Origin: Candidatus Liptonbacteria bacterium CG11_big_fil_rev_8_21_14_0_20_35_14
Lineage (GTDB): Bacteria; Patescibacteriota; Minisyncoccia; UBA6257; XYB1-36-10
DNA length: 13,883 nucleotides
Direction: 5' to 3'
Assembly (NCBI GenBank): GCA_002796205.1
Contig: PCWO01000032.1
Coordinates: 1-13,883 of the forward strand
Each line of letters starts with the position of its first letter. Position 1 is the first letter of the stretch. Below, in pieces: positions 1 through 7,010 of this stretch. The notes beneath the pieces are model-generated. The model saw only the letters and a program-made list of their open reading frames with translations. It was not told the DNA's origin and ran no database searches. Position numbers and translations under genes: made by a program.

Positions 1-1
1 T

Positions 2-1456
2 CAAGCCGATTTAAAAATACAAATTCAAAAACAGTTAGACCAAGTTAATAGCGACATTTCTCAAACCAAACTGGCTCTATTTAACGAAGGGAAGATTGAT
101 GATAAAAATATAAATAAAGATGTTATTAAATCTTTATCTGAAAAAGATCAATTATCTATCACTCATAAAATTGCCTCAAATTGTCGTGAGGCTATTAATA
201 ATAACGCAAATACAGATGAGGCCTTTAAACAAAACGATAAAAATTTAAATAAATTATATGGCAACGCCTGTGAAGATTCTAAAAAAATATATAAACAATT
301 TAATCACAAAACCGACGCGCCTTCGGTTAGTAATTCTATAATAACCACTAATATTACTGAAGTTAAATATTTAGATGTTAATGGGTGTGTAGAAGGAAAA
401 TATATTGATCTTAGAGATGAGATATATGATCCTAAAACTCATACATATTCTTATGTACTAAATGGAAAAAAAAGATGTAAAAAATTATATCAATTTGAAG
501 TTAATGGTAAATCTTGTATAGGCTATGAAGGTTTACAAAATTGTGGTTATGCTTTAACTCCCATAGAAGATCCTATCTCATTAGTGCCTTTAGGGTATTA
601 TAAAATCGGACCAGAATTAGAATCTTTAGCAGGAGCTTGCACCGGTGTTAGTAATCTCGTAGGATATTTCTTCAGTAATGGAAAATTTACAGGCGGAAGT
701 TGTGACCAAAAGTTAAGCGAATTTCCTAATCGTCTTCAGAATCAATGTTTTGAAGTAGAATGTAATAATTTTAATAAATGGTTTAAAGAACAAATAAAAG
801 ACATAGATAAATCTATCTATAGCGAAGAATTTTTATATAATCAAGCAGTTTGGGAAGAAATTATAGGCGACACACCAGATGTTTGCGAATTAATAACACC
901 TCTTGATTTTCAAAACTCAATAATATATGAATTAGGATTTAATAAAAACGATTCAATTTTATTAATTAATTTTAATTTTGGATTAGTGGAAATGAATGCG
1001 GGAAATGATGATAAAATAAATAAAAATTTATATAATAATATTAATAATCCGAATTCAATTTTAAAAAACAGACATTTTGATATTTTAGATGATTTGATAA
1101 ATGGATACATATCAAATTTATCTATTATACTTTCACAAGGCGGACATGAAATTTTTGGTTATTCCTGTAATCAAGATAGCAGTATTAATTCTTTTGATCC
1201 TAATATTCCCTCTAAAAAAGTTAGGATTTATCAAAAAGAAAATGGTTTATGGAGAATTCCTGATTGGAACTCTTATTTTACTCAGCGAAGTGAAAAAGAT
1301 TGTATTTCTGATTTAACTAAACTTAAAGATTTAAATAAGTTAAATGATGAAAATATTAAAAAGATGTGTAAAGCTCAATCTAAGACAGGAGAAAATGTGG
1401 TTATAACAGTCAATAGAACTAAATATCAACAACTCGGCCAATGCCAAGAAAAATAA
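2..1456 (+). CDS. Cysteine-rich protein of unknown function, 3' part of a larger gene (start lies left of the window)
   Basis: The frame is open without a stop from base 2 to the TAA at 1454-1456, giving 484 visible residues. The GTG at 584 is an internal codon, not a convincing start, because the same frame continues upstream with the same composition. I recognise no family. The first 30 visible residues are Gln/Lys/Asp-rich and could be the end of a coiled coil. The rest is rich in Asn, Lys and Ile, with an Asn-rich stretch near 1000-1070. Fifteen cysteines are spread over the whole length, whereas most other proteins here have none to three. Many paired cysteines would suit a disulfide-bonded protein exported to the cell surface, but the N-terminus, where a signal peptide would be, is outside the window, so this is inference. 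It ends 8 bases before the promoter of the next gene, with no clear terminator between them. Confidence 0.8.
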   Translation, partial: QADLKIQIQKQLDQVNSDISQTKLALFNEGKIDDKNINKDVIKSLSEKDQLSITHKIASNCREAINNNANTDEAFKQNDKNLNKLYGNACEDSKKIYKQFNHKTDAPSVSNSIITTNITEVKYLDVNGCVEGKYIDLRDEIYDPKTHTYSYVLNGKKRCKKLYQFEVNGKSCIGYEGLQNCGYALTPIEDPISLVPLGYYKIGPELESLAGACTGVSNLVGYFFSNGKFTGGSCDQKLSEFPNRLQNQCFEVECNNFNKWFKEQIKDIDKSIYSEEFLYNQAVWEEIIGDTPDVCELITPLDFQNSIIYELGFNKNDSILLINFNFGLVEMNAGNDDKINKNLYNNINNPNSILKNRHFDILDDLINGYISNLSIILSQGGHEIFGYSCNQDSSINSFDPNIPSKKVRIYQKENGLWRIPDWNSYFTQRSEKDCISDLTKLKDLNKLNDENIKKMCKAQSKTGENVVITVNRTKYQQLGQCQEK

Positions 1457-1464
1457 AAATAAAA

Positions 1465-1493
1465 TTGCTCATTATTAAATAATTTGTTATTAT
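1465..1493 (+). promoter_or_regulatory. Sigma70-type promoter for the small frameshifted gene
   Basis: TTGCTC at 1465-1470 is followed after 17 bases by TATTAT at 1488-1493, with an extended -10 TG at 1485-1486. Only 8 bases separate the -10 box from the ATG at 1502, so the transcript would begin at or next to the start codon. Confidence 0.6.
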
Positions 1494-1501
1494 CATAAAA
1501 A

Positions 1502-1701
1502 ATGACTACTAAGACTTACGAAAAAATAAAAAAAGAAATCAAACAGGAGCTTAGCAAGAGTTTGTTTTACCCATACTTAAAAACATAAAAGATCCGGAAG
1601 GAGAATATAAAGAAAGCTTTGTTAAAGAGATATTAAAAGCCTCAAAAGAAAAACCAGAATTTATCTACAATCCAAAAACTTTTCTAAAAGAAATTTCTTA
1701 A
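1502..1701 (+). pseudogene. Small conserved-looking ORF (about 66 codons) broken by a one-base frameshift
   Basis: The ATG at 1502 opens a frame beginning MTTKTYEKIKKEIKQELSKS that stops at 1586-1588 after 28 codons. The frame one base back, open from 1555 to the TAA at 1699-1701, continues with coherent protein-like sequence (FVLPILKNIKDPEGEYKES, then a Lys/Glu-rich tail ending FLKEIS). Restoring a single G in the AAGAG at 1556-1560 joins the two halves as ...ELSKEFVLPILK..., a natural amphipathic helical run of about 66 residues. The lesion is therefore near 1556-1561. It could be a true inactivating deletion, a -1 programmed frameshift or an assembly error. There is no obvious slippery heptamer, so the first and last are favoured. 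The protein family and function are unknown to me. The gene has a good promoter directly upstream, which suggests recent damage or sequence error rather than old decay. Confidence 0.7.
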
Positions 1702-1738
1702 TGAAAATAAGCCATAGGAGAGATATTTATAAATAACT

Positions 1739-2983
1739 ATGGAAAAAGACAATATTAAAAACATTGCCAAACTCCTTAAAGCCGACCAAGATTATTTAAT
1801 TTCTATTAAAGACAACCTTGAACTTAAAACCGGTAAAAAAGATATCTTTGAAAATATCCTTCAAAGAAATAAGGCCATAGGGGATAATATAATAAAAAAC
1901 TTGGGTGTTCAAAATCAAACTCCGACCGCCATTTTTACTAAAGCTTTTCAAAATATAGAAACTATAGATAACAAATTAAAAAATCTTCTAAATAACCCTA
2001 ATTGTCATAATATAGAATCATGTAATTCTTATATAAATTTTGTTAAAAAATTAAATCCCTTAAAGTCTGGACTATTTATTAAAGAGTCTAAAGCCATAGA
2101 GCTTTTAAAAACCAACCAACCTCAAAAAGTTTTAGATTATTTAAAACTAAATAATATAGACGAAGCCTTAAAAAAACATAGCGTCTTTGAAATATTTGCC
2201 TCCTTAAGATTTTTAGAGGGTTCTGATTGGCTCAATAATGTTTTTTTTAAAGAATATGAAAAATTAACTCCAGACGATTTTGAGGCCAGACAAATTCAAA
2301 TGATAGCTATGGATAAAATATGGCAATCAGCCGCGAGGCCCTTTGTGCAAAAGAAGTGGCATAATATAAGTCACCTAAAAGAGTTAGGCGTTATTTTTAT
2401 TTTACCACTATCGGCCGGCGCTCCAGGCGAGGTTATTAGAACCATAAGTCTCCTCCTCCACTATATGGAAGAAGTGCCATTTTACTCCAAAATATTTAAA
2501 AACATTATTCAAAATAAAGATTCCTTTGCTCAAAATTTTACCTCGCTTTTAAGAGGGGATGTCTATGACGAAATTCCAGAAGAAAAATCAAACAAAATAG
2601 CCTGGCTAGTTATCCAAAGATATTTAGCTAAAGACGATGAATACGACTGGCGTCTTTTTTATCCTCATATAAATACCGAAGGCTTATTATGGTATAAAGC
2701 TCATCAAAATCTTATGAAAATAGAAGATGTACCCGAAATCAAAGTTTGGCAAAACGCCGATTGGGTTGGCAATTTTTTTAAAGAATCCTCGGGCTTTGAA
2801 TCTCTCATAAGTTTTAATCTCGTAGATTTATCAATGTCCTTAGTCAAAAAAGAGGCTAATATTAAATATGAATATCATCGGCACACCGCTTCGTGGAATG
2901 AATTATTTGCTAGTTTCTTCTCCTATGAAGAACTGGAAACCAAAGCTATTATCAATCTCTTGCAAGGATATTTTTATATATAA
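1739..2983 (+). CDS. Uncharacterised 414-residue protein
   Basis: This is an intact ORF from ATG to TAA whose composition matches its neighbours. The start is fixed by a stop at 1730-1732 in the same frame with no other start between. An AGGAGA at 1716-1721 lies 17 bases before the ATG, rather far for a ribosome site. I recognise no domain. The N-terminal third (1-130) is Lys/Asn-rich and looks helical; two cysteines lie close together near residues 89 and 95. The middle and C-terminal parts carry many aromatic residues (Trp at DWLNN, IWQSA, KKWHN, DYDW-type, VWQNADW). One hydrophobic stretch near residues 215-240, with the run FILPLSAGAPGEVIR, could be buried or membrane-associated, but it is short and broken by Pro/Gly. 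No signal peptide is visible, so a cytoplasmic location is likely. It follows the broken small gene by 37 bases and may share its transcript. It ends in a candidate terminator. Confidence 0.8.
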   Translation: MEKDNIKNIAKLLKADQDYLISIKDNLELKTGKKDIFENILQRNKAIGDNIIKNLGVQNQTPTAIFTKAFQNIETIDNKLKNLLNNPNCHNIESCNSYINFVKKLNPLKSGLFIKESKAIELLKTNQPQKVLDYLKLNNIDEALKKHSVFEIFASLRFLEGSDWLNNVFFKEYEKLTPDDFEARQIQMIAMDKIWQSAARPFVQKKWHNISHLKELGVIFILPLSAGAPGEVIRTISLLLHYMEEVPFYSKIFKNIIQNKDSFAQNFTSLLRGDVYDEIPEEKSNKIAWLVIQRYLAKDDEYDWRLFYPHINTEGLLWYKAHQNLMKIEDVPEIKVWQNADWVGNFFKESSGFESLISFNLVDLSMSLVKKEANIKYEYHRHTASWNELFASFFSYEELETKAIINLLQGYFYI

Positions 2984-2997
2984 AAATATATTTTTTT
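2968..2997 (+). terminator. AT-only hairpin plus T-run, candidate intrinsic terminator
   Basis: Positions 2968-2989 form a perfect 22-base palindrome (half-site ATATTTTTATA) that overlaps the stop codon at 2981-2983. Seven T residues follow at 2991-2997. A stem with no G-C pairs is weak, so the call rests on perfect symmetry, the T-run and its place at a gene end before a new promoter. Confidence 0.4.
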
Positions 2998-3014
2998 AAA
3001 AAACCATCTTTCAT

Positions 3015-3043
3015 TTGTGCTAAAACCTAATTTCTCGTAAAAT
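3015..3043 (+). promoter_or_regulatory. Promoter of the FtsA/PilM-like gene
   Basis: TTGTGC at 3015-3020, a 17-base spacer and TAAAAT at 3038-3043 (five of six -10 consensus bases). The ATG is 11 bases beyond the -10 box, so the expected transcript is leaderless or has a leader of a few bases. No Shine-Dalgarno site is present. Confidence 0.55.
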
Positions 3044-3054
3044 GAATATTAAGC

Positions 3055-4230
3055 ATGAAGGTTTTAGATACTTTAGATCAAATAATAAATCGCCACGAGT
3101 CTGGTCGATTTGTGGTTCTTGAAATCTCTCATAATTTTATACGCTCCACTAATTTATTTGTTAAAGATAATTCCATAAAATTAAACGGCATAATCTTTAA
3201 AAAAATAGAAACAGATAATATTGAAGCTATCTTAAATTCTTTAAAAATTCCTCAAGCCTCTAAAGTTATAATATTAGGCGATGATAAATCGGTCGTAACT
3301 TTTCCAGCCTGGGTGAGTGTTACTAGAAACGACGTTAAAAAAGAAATAGATTCAGGTGAACTGGAAAACATAATTTCTCAAGCTGTTTGGAAATTTTTAA
3401 ATCACTATCAAGCCAAAGCCGTCGCTAAATTAAATGTTTTAGAAACAGAAATAATTTTAGCCAATATTAGAATCTTAGGCGTTCGTATTAATAAGCATAA
3501 AGTTTTAAATCCCATCGGCTTTAAAGCTAATACTATAGAATTTCTTATTGAGCAGACCTTTATTAATCGGGATCTATTTAGACTTATAGAATCAAAAATA
3601 AAACCAAAATCGGACATAGTTTTTGTTTCTCAAATCGGAGTGATTGAAAGTTTGGCCTGTGTACATTTTTTTGAATCAGAAGACAAATTTAATTTATTAA
3701 GACTTTTACCCCATAACTCGCTTGTTTTAGATATCAACCCTAAAGCCAGATTTCAAGATAATATATCTGACCCTATTATAAGTCTAAAAGACTCTAAAAA
3801 TTTTAATCACCAAAATCTCCTTCAAGGCATTAAGGAATTTTTTGATATTGAAGAAGCCACTGCCTCAAAAATATATGATTTATATATAGAAGGCAAAGCT
3901 TCCTATAAAATGATGAGTTTTCTAAAAGATTTAGTACATAAAGAATGGCAGGAGTTCTCTAAAAGCATTAAATATCATCTTAAGTCTAAAAATAAAAATT
4001 ATATTTTGGCTGATTACAGTCTTTTAAGTGATTGTTTAATTAAAGAACCCCCTTTATTTAATGTAATAAATATGAAAGATATTATAGAGAAGGCAGGCTT
4101 CAATTATGATTTAAATAATAGTATTTCAATTTCCACCGCTTTGTCGGGGCTTCTTGGTTATCATTATTCTAATAGAGAAGATGAACTTAATAAGTTAGCC
4201 GAAAGAAGAGCTAAATGGCTTATTCCATAA
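3055..4230 (+). CDS. Degenerate FtsA/PilM-like actin-fold (ASKHA) protein
   Basis: This 391-residue protein has no signal peptide or membrane helix and should be cytoplasmic or peripheral to the membrane. Residues 20-35 (FVVLEISHNFIRS) sit where FtsA/PilM proteins have the phosphate-1 loop of the type LDIGSSSIK, but the glycines are gone. Residues 150-180 (NPIGFKANTIEF followed by a helix) resemble the segment of FtsA that precedes and enters its SHS2-type insertion. Residues 222-245 (SLVLDINPK) sit where the second phosphate loop with its GGG would be, again degenerate. If the fold is right, nucleotide binding is probably lost or altered. FtsA and PilM tether partner membrane proteins to the inner face of the membrane. 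Here the next gene encodes a single-pass membrane protein with a cytoplasmic domain, an arrangement reminiscent of pilM-pilN. The family assignment rests on faint motif similarity and gene order, not strong identity. Confidence 0.5.
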   Translation: MKVLDTLDQIINRHESGRFVVLEISHNFIRSTNLFVKDNSIKLNGIIFKKIETDNIEAILNSLKIPQASKVIILGDDKSVVTFPAWVSVTRNDVKKEIDSGELENIISQAVWKFLNHYQAKAVAKLNVLETEIILANIRILGVRINKHKVLNPIGFKANTIEFLIEQTFINRDLFRLIESKIKPKSDIVFVSQIGVIESLACVHFFESEDKFNLLRLLPHNSLVLDINPKARFQDNISDPIISLKDSKNFNHQNLLQGIKEFFDIEEATASKIYDLYIEGKASYKMMSFLKDLVHKEWQEFSKSIKYHLKSKNKNYILADYSLLSDCLIKEPPLFNVINMKDIIEKAGFNYDLNNSISISTALSGLLGYHYSNREDELNKLAERRAKWLIP

Positions 4231-4236
4231 AATTTC

Positions 4237-4245
4237 TGTTATAAT
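4237..4245 (+). promoter_or_regulatory. Extended -10 promoter of the baseplate-J-like gene
   Basis: TGTTATAAT is a perfect -10 hexamer (4240-4245) with an extended TG (4237-4238). A weak -35 candidate TGGCTT lies at 4216-4221, inside the previous gene. The ATG follows 11 bases after the -10 box and no Shine-Dalgarno site is present. Confidence 0.6.
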
Positions 4246-4256
4246 AAAAATATATT

Positions 4257-5789
4257 ATGAAAAAGTTAATTATCAATAAAAACGACGACCCATCTATAGT
4301 AGTAGAAAAAATTTTAGAATCTAACGAAAAAGACATTGTTTTGGTTATTCCTAAAAGCTCAAAAATATCAAATTCTGTCGCCAATTTTCACCTTATCAAA
4401 AGAGAGGCCGAGGCCGACTCTAAAAATCTTCTTATTGAATCAGTTGACGATGAGGCTTTAGCTCTGGCTAAGGCTGCTAAACTGCCCGGTATTAATCCCT
4501 TTCTTTCAATGCACAAAAAAAGTATGTCAGATATTATAGCTCAAGAACCAACAGTCGCTAAACAAATTGTCTTAGAGAAAGACGATGTTGCAGAAGTAGA
4601 TTTTACTGCCAAAGATAAATTAAATAAACCAAAACTCTTTCTTCCTAAAATAGGTCATATGAAGGGCCTTATAGCTGCCGTGGCTATTATTATTCCGGTT
4701 TTTACTATCGCCGCCATCACCACTGCTCCCAGAGTTTCTGTTAGTTTGAATGTTGAAGAATATCCTTGGCAATTTGAAGAAAAGGTTTCTGTTATATCTG
4801 GTGTAGAAAAAAATGATCTAACAGCTAATACAATAGCCGGAGAAGTATTTACAGAAAAAAAGAATTTAACCTTAGAATTTAATACCTCGGGTGAAAAAAA
4901 GGTTGAAAAAAAGGCTACCGGTATGATTAAAATTTATAATGCTTTTAGCTCAACCAGTCAACCACTCGTAGCCACTACCAGGCTTTTAACTCCAGACGGT
5001 AAATTATTTAGACTGGTAGACAATATCACTGTGCCGGGCGCTAATATAGTAGATGGTGAGATTGCACCTTCCAGTATTGATGCTAAAGTTATTGCCGACA
5101 AACCTGGCGCAGAATATAATATCGGACCAGTTGAAAGATTTTCTATCCCAGGCTTTCAAGGCACCTCAAAATACAAAGCTTTTTATGGGGCGTCTCTCTC
5201 TAATATGGCCGGAGGTTTTATTGGTGTTATTTCTTTCCCAACCGATGAGGATGCTAAAAAAGCTAAGGCTAAAGTTGAAAAACAACTTGCCGAAAACCTT
5301 AAAGCTTTTTCCTCAAACAGTATTCCTGAAAACTTTATAGTTTTATCAGATGCCTCAAAAATAACAATCAATAAAATAGAAATAGTTGAAGATATAAATA
5401 AGGAAGGTAAATTTTCCGTTTATGGCGAAGGTCAACTTAAAACCATCGCTTTTCCAAAAATTTCTTTCTTAGAATTATTACAAAAGAAAGCCTCGGATCA
5501 AATTGGTTTCAGTGTTTCTCTTGAAGAAAATAAACTTTTATTTAATAATATTTCTACTAATATTGATTCAAACTCTATCTTCTTTAATGTTGATTGGAAC
5601 GGAGTCGCTACTCGTTTAATAGACGATGAAACTATTAAACAAGCCATTAAGGGTAAGAATTCGGCTGATCTTAAAAACTACATAACCTCTCTGGATGGTG
5701 TCGCTTCAGCTAAAATATCATTTTGGCCGTTTTGGGTTAAAAAATCACCTGACAATACAAGTAAAATTAACATAGAAATAGTCAAGTAG
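4257..5789 (+). CDS. Single-pass membrane protein with external baseplate J/gp47-like domain
   Basis: This 510-residue protein has three visible parts. Residues 1-75 form a small alpha/beta domain (KDIVLVIPKSSKIS, then NFHLIKREAEADSKNLLIES, then DDEALALAKAA). Similar N-terminal domains occur in my memory of Parcubacteria and Chloroflexi membrane proteins. A polar linker leads to one transmembrane helix at about 137-156. The remaining 350 residues would face outward. Within them, residues 219-320 (IKIYNAFSSTSQPLV, TRLLTPDGKLFRL, EYNIGP, FSIPGFQG) match what is usually annotated as baseplate J/gp47 in Parcubacteria. In phages this fold belongs to the baseplate wedge; in a cellular single-pass protein with no other phage genes around it is more likely an envelope scaffold or pilus-assembly component. 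The neighbouring FtsA/PilM-like protein is a plausible cytoplasmic partner for residues 1-130. There are no cysteines. It ends in TAG, five bases before the ribosomal operon promoter. Confidence 0.7.
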   Translation: MKKLIINKNDDPSIVVEKILESNEKDIVLVIPKSSKISNSVANFHLIKREAEADSKNLLIESVDDEALALAKAAKLPGINPFLSMHKKSMSDIIAQEPTVAKQIVLEKDDVAEVDFTAKDKLNKPKLFLPKIGHMKGLIAAVAIIIPVFTIAAITTAPRVSVSLNVEEYPWQFEEKVSVISGVEKNDLTANTIAGEVFTEKKNLTLEFNTSGEKKVEKKATGMIKIYNAFSSTSQPLVATTRLLTPDGKLFRLVDNITVPGANIVDGEIAPSSIDAKVIADKPGAEYNIGPVERFSIPGFQGTSKYKAFYGASLSNMAGGFIGVISFPTDEDAKKAKAKVEKQLAENLKAFSSNSIPENFIVLSDASKITINKIEIVEDINKEGKFSVYGEGQLKTIAFPKISFLELLQKKASDQIGFSVSLEENKLLFNNISTNIDSNSIFFNVDWNGVATRLIDDETIKQAIKGKNSADLKNYITSLDGVASAKISFWPFWVKKSPDNTSKINIEIVK

Positions 5790-5794
5790 GCTTA

Positions 5795-5824
5795 TTGACA
5801 CTCTATAAATTTTTATGTTAAGAT
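5795..5824 (+). promoter_or_regulatory. Strong promoter of the infA-rpsI ribosomal operon
   Basis: A perfect -35 TTGACA (5795-5800) is followed by an 18-base spacer and TAAGAT (5819-5824), preceded by an extended TG at 5816-5817. The predicted transcript start near 5831 leaves about ten bases before the infA ATG. This is the only consensus -35 box in the window, in keeping with a highly expressed operon. Confidence 0.75.
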
Positions 5825-5840
5825 TAGTCCCGTCTTGAGA

Positions 5841-6047
5841 ATGAAGAATAATATTATTAAAGCCACGATCACAGAAGCGCTCCCTGGACTAAAATTCAGG
5901 ACCGTCACTGAAGAAGGAAAAGAAATCCTTGCTCATCTAGCTGGAAAACTTCGTATTCATCGTATTCGGGTTGTACCCGGTGATACGGTTTTTATTGAAG
6001 TCACTCCATATGATGATAGGCGTGGCCGTATCACTAAACGTTTATAA
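5841..6047 (+). CDS. infA: Translation initiation factor IF-1
   Basis: IF-1 binds the 30S A site during initiation and works with IF-2 and IF-3. The 68-residue product is one OB-fold domain. The family signatures are plain: EALPGLKFRT, the segment EILAHLAGKLR, IRVVPGDTVFIEV and the terminal PYDDRRGRITKR. The family is usually about 72 residues, so this copy lacks only a few N-terminal residues. I chose ATG 5841 over the in-frame TTG at 5835, because the TTG lies almost at the predicted transcription start and adds only two residues. It is the first gene of the operon; rpmJ begins one base after its stop. No Shine-Dalgarno site fits in the very short leader, so initiation probably occurs on a nearly leaderless mRNA. 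Confidence 0.95.
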   Translation: MKNNIIKATITEALPGLKFRTVTEEGKEILAHLAGKLRIHRIRVVPGDTVFIEVTPYDDRRGRITKRL

Positions 6048-6048
6048 A

Positions 6049-6162
6049 ATGAAAGTACAAGCTTCAGTTAAAGCCAGATGTAAAGATTGCAAAGCTGTTA
6101 GAAGAAAGGGCCGTATTTTTATTATTTGTAAAAATCCTCGTCATAAACAACGTCAAGGTTAA
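6049..6162 (+). CDS. rpmJ: 50S ribosomal protein L36 (bL36), zinc-binding type
   Basis: The 37-residue product has the full length of the short bacterial L36. The zinc ligands are all present: Cys11, Cys14, Cys27 and His32, spaced C-x2-C-x12-C-x4-H. The flanking basic residues (KAVRRKGRIFIICKNPRHKQR) are typical of the family. L36 sits in the large subunit near the base of the peptidyl-transferase region. The gene starts one base after infA and ends 6 bases before rpsM, the usual infA-rpmJ-rpsM order. Its start has no Shine-Dalgarno site, so translation probably depends on ribosomes finishing infA. Confidence 0.96.
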   Translation: MKVQASVKARCKDCKAVRRKGRIFIICKNPRHKQRQG

Positions 6163-6168
6163 AACATT

Positions 6169-6552
6169 ATGAGAATTTCAGGAGTTAACATACCAGATAA
6201 TAAAAGGCTAGAAGTAGCCCTGACTTATATTTTTGGTGTTGGCCCGACCGCCTCTAAAAATATAATCAAATCTCTAAAATTAGATAAAGATAAAAGGGCT
6301 AAAACTTTAACTCAAGACGAGGTAGGTCAAATTCAACAACTTCTGGAATCAAGTATTAAAGTTGAAGGAGATCTTCGTCAAGAAATTAAACAAAATATTG
6401 CAAGACTCAAAGAAATAAAATCATACCGAGGTAATCGTCATTCCAAAAATTTACCTTTAAGAGGTCAGAGAACTAGGCGTAATACCAGAACTGTCAGAGG
6501 TAATGTACGCAAGACGGTCGGTAGTGGTAAACGTAAAGTAGAATTAAAGTAA
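6169..6552 (+). CDS. rpsM: 30S ribosomal protein S13 (uS13)
   Basis: The 127-residue product is normal length for S13, which sits in the small-subunit head and contacts the P-site tRNA and the large subunit through bridges. It begins RISGVNIPDNKRLEVALTYI with the family GVG helix-hairpin-helix motif (FGVGPTASKNII). The middle is helical. The C-terminal third has the expected basic RNA-binding tail (YRGNRHSKNLPLRGQRTRRN, then TVRGNVRKTV). It is the third gene of the operon, with rpsK one base after its stop. Confidence 0.96.
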   Translation: MRISGVNIPDNKRLEVALTYIFGVGPTASKNIIKSLKLDKDKRAKTLTQDEVGQIQQLLESSIKVEGDLRQEIKQNIARLKEIKSYRGNRHSKNLPLRGQRTRRNTRTVRGNVRKTVGSGKRKVELK

Positions 6553-6553
6553 T

Positions 6554-7006
6554 ATGGGTAAGAAAAAAATAGTTAAACAATCAAGTTCTGATGCTTTAAA
6601 GCAAGCCGATAAAATTCAAAACGCTGTCGCTCGTTCTAAATCAAAATCAGTTAATAAAAAGTTAGAGCACGCTAAAGTATATGTGTCGGCTTCATATAAC
6701 AACACCTCAATTACCGTTACTAACGATAAAGGAGATGTGGTTGCTTGGACCACCTCTGGTTCTCTGGGATTTAATGGTCCTAAAAAATCAACTCCTTTCG
6801 CCGCCTCTAAAATTGTAGCCTCTATTGCCGAAAAATTAAGAAAATCAAATCTTCGTTCCATTGATATTATAGTCAAAGGAGTAGGTACCGGCCGAGATTC
6901 AGCCGTTAGGTCTCTGTCTAATCAAGGCTTTGATATTTTAAGTATTAAAGATGTAACGGGGATTCCCCACAACGGTCCAAAACCAAAAAAAACAAGAAGA
7001 GTATAA
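6554..7006 (+). CDS. rpsK: 30S ribosomal protein S11 (uS11)
   Basis: S11 lies on the platform of the small subunit near the mRNA exit. The conserved core starts near residue 40 with AKVYVSASYNNTSITVTND and continues through GFNGPKKSTPFAA and the ...GVGTGRDSAVR... segment to the C-terminal PHNGPKPKKTRRV. That tail differs from the commoner PHNGCRPPKRRRV form at the Cys and Pro-Pro positions. At 150 residues it is about 20 longer than usual, the excess being a Lys/Ser-rich N-terminal tail (about residues 1-38) that is probably disordered. The nearest internal ATG would cut into the core, so the long form is kept. It lies 4 bases before rpsD. Confidence 0.95.
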   Translation: MGKKKIVKQSSSDALKQADKIQNAVARSKSKSVNKKLEHAKVYVSASYNNTSITVTNDKGDVVAWTTSGSLGFNGPKKSTPFAASKIVASIAEKLRKSNLRSIDIIVKGVGTGRDSAVRSLSNQGFDILSIKDVTGIPHNGPKPKKTRRV

Positions 7007-7010
7007 AAAT

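Noticed and set aside
584..1456. A 290-residue gene starting at GTG 584
   Set aside because: The same frame is open without a stop back to base 2 with identical composition and six more cysteines, and no promoter or ribosome site precedes 584.
1701..1736. An 11-codon ORF overlapping the end of the frameshifted gene
   Set aside because: It is too short to support, with no ribosome site or promoter; probably chance, though a leader peptide cannot be ruled out.
4257..5789. Prophage or contractile injection system indicated by the baseplate-J-like domain
   Set aside because: No tail, sheath, capsid, integrase or lysis genes are nearby; the protein has a membrane helix and housekeeping neighbours.
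5835..5837. TTG start for infA
   Set aside because: It adds only two residues and sits within a few bases of the predicted transcript start; ATG 5841 fits the family better.
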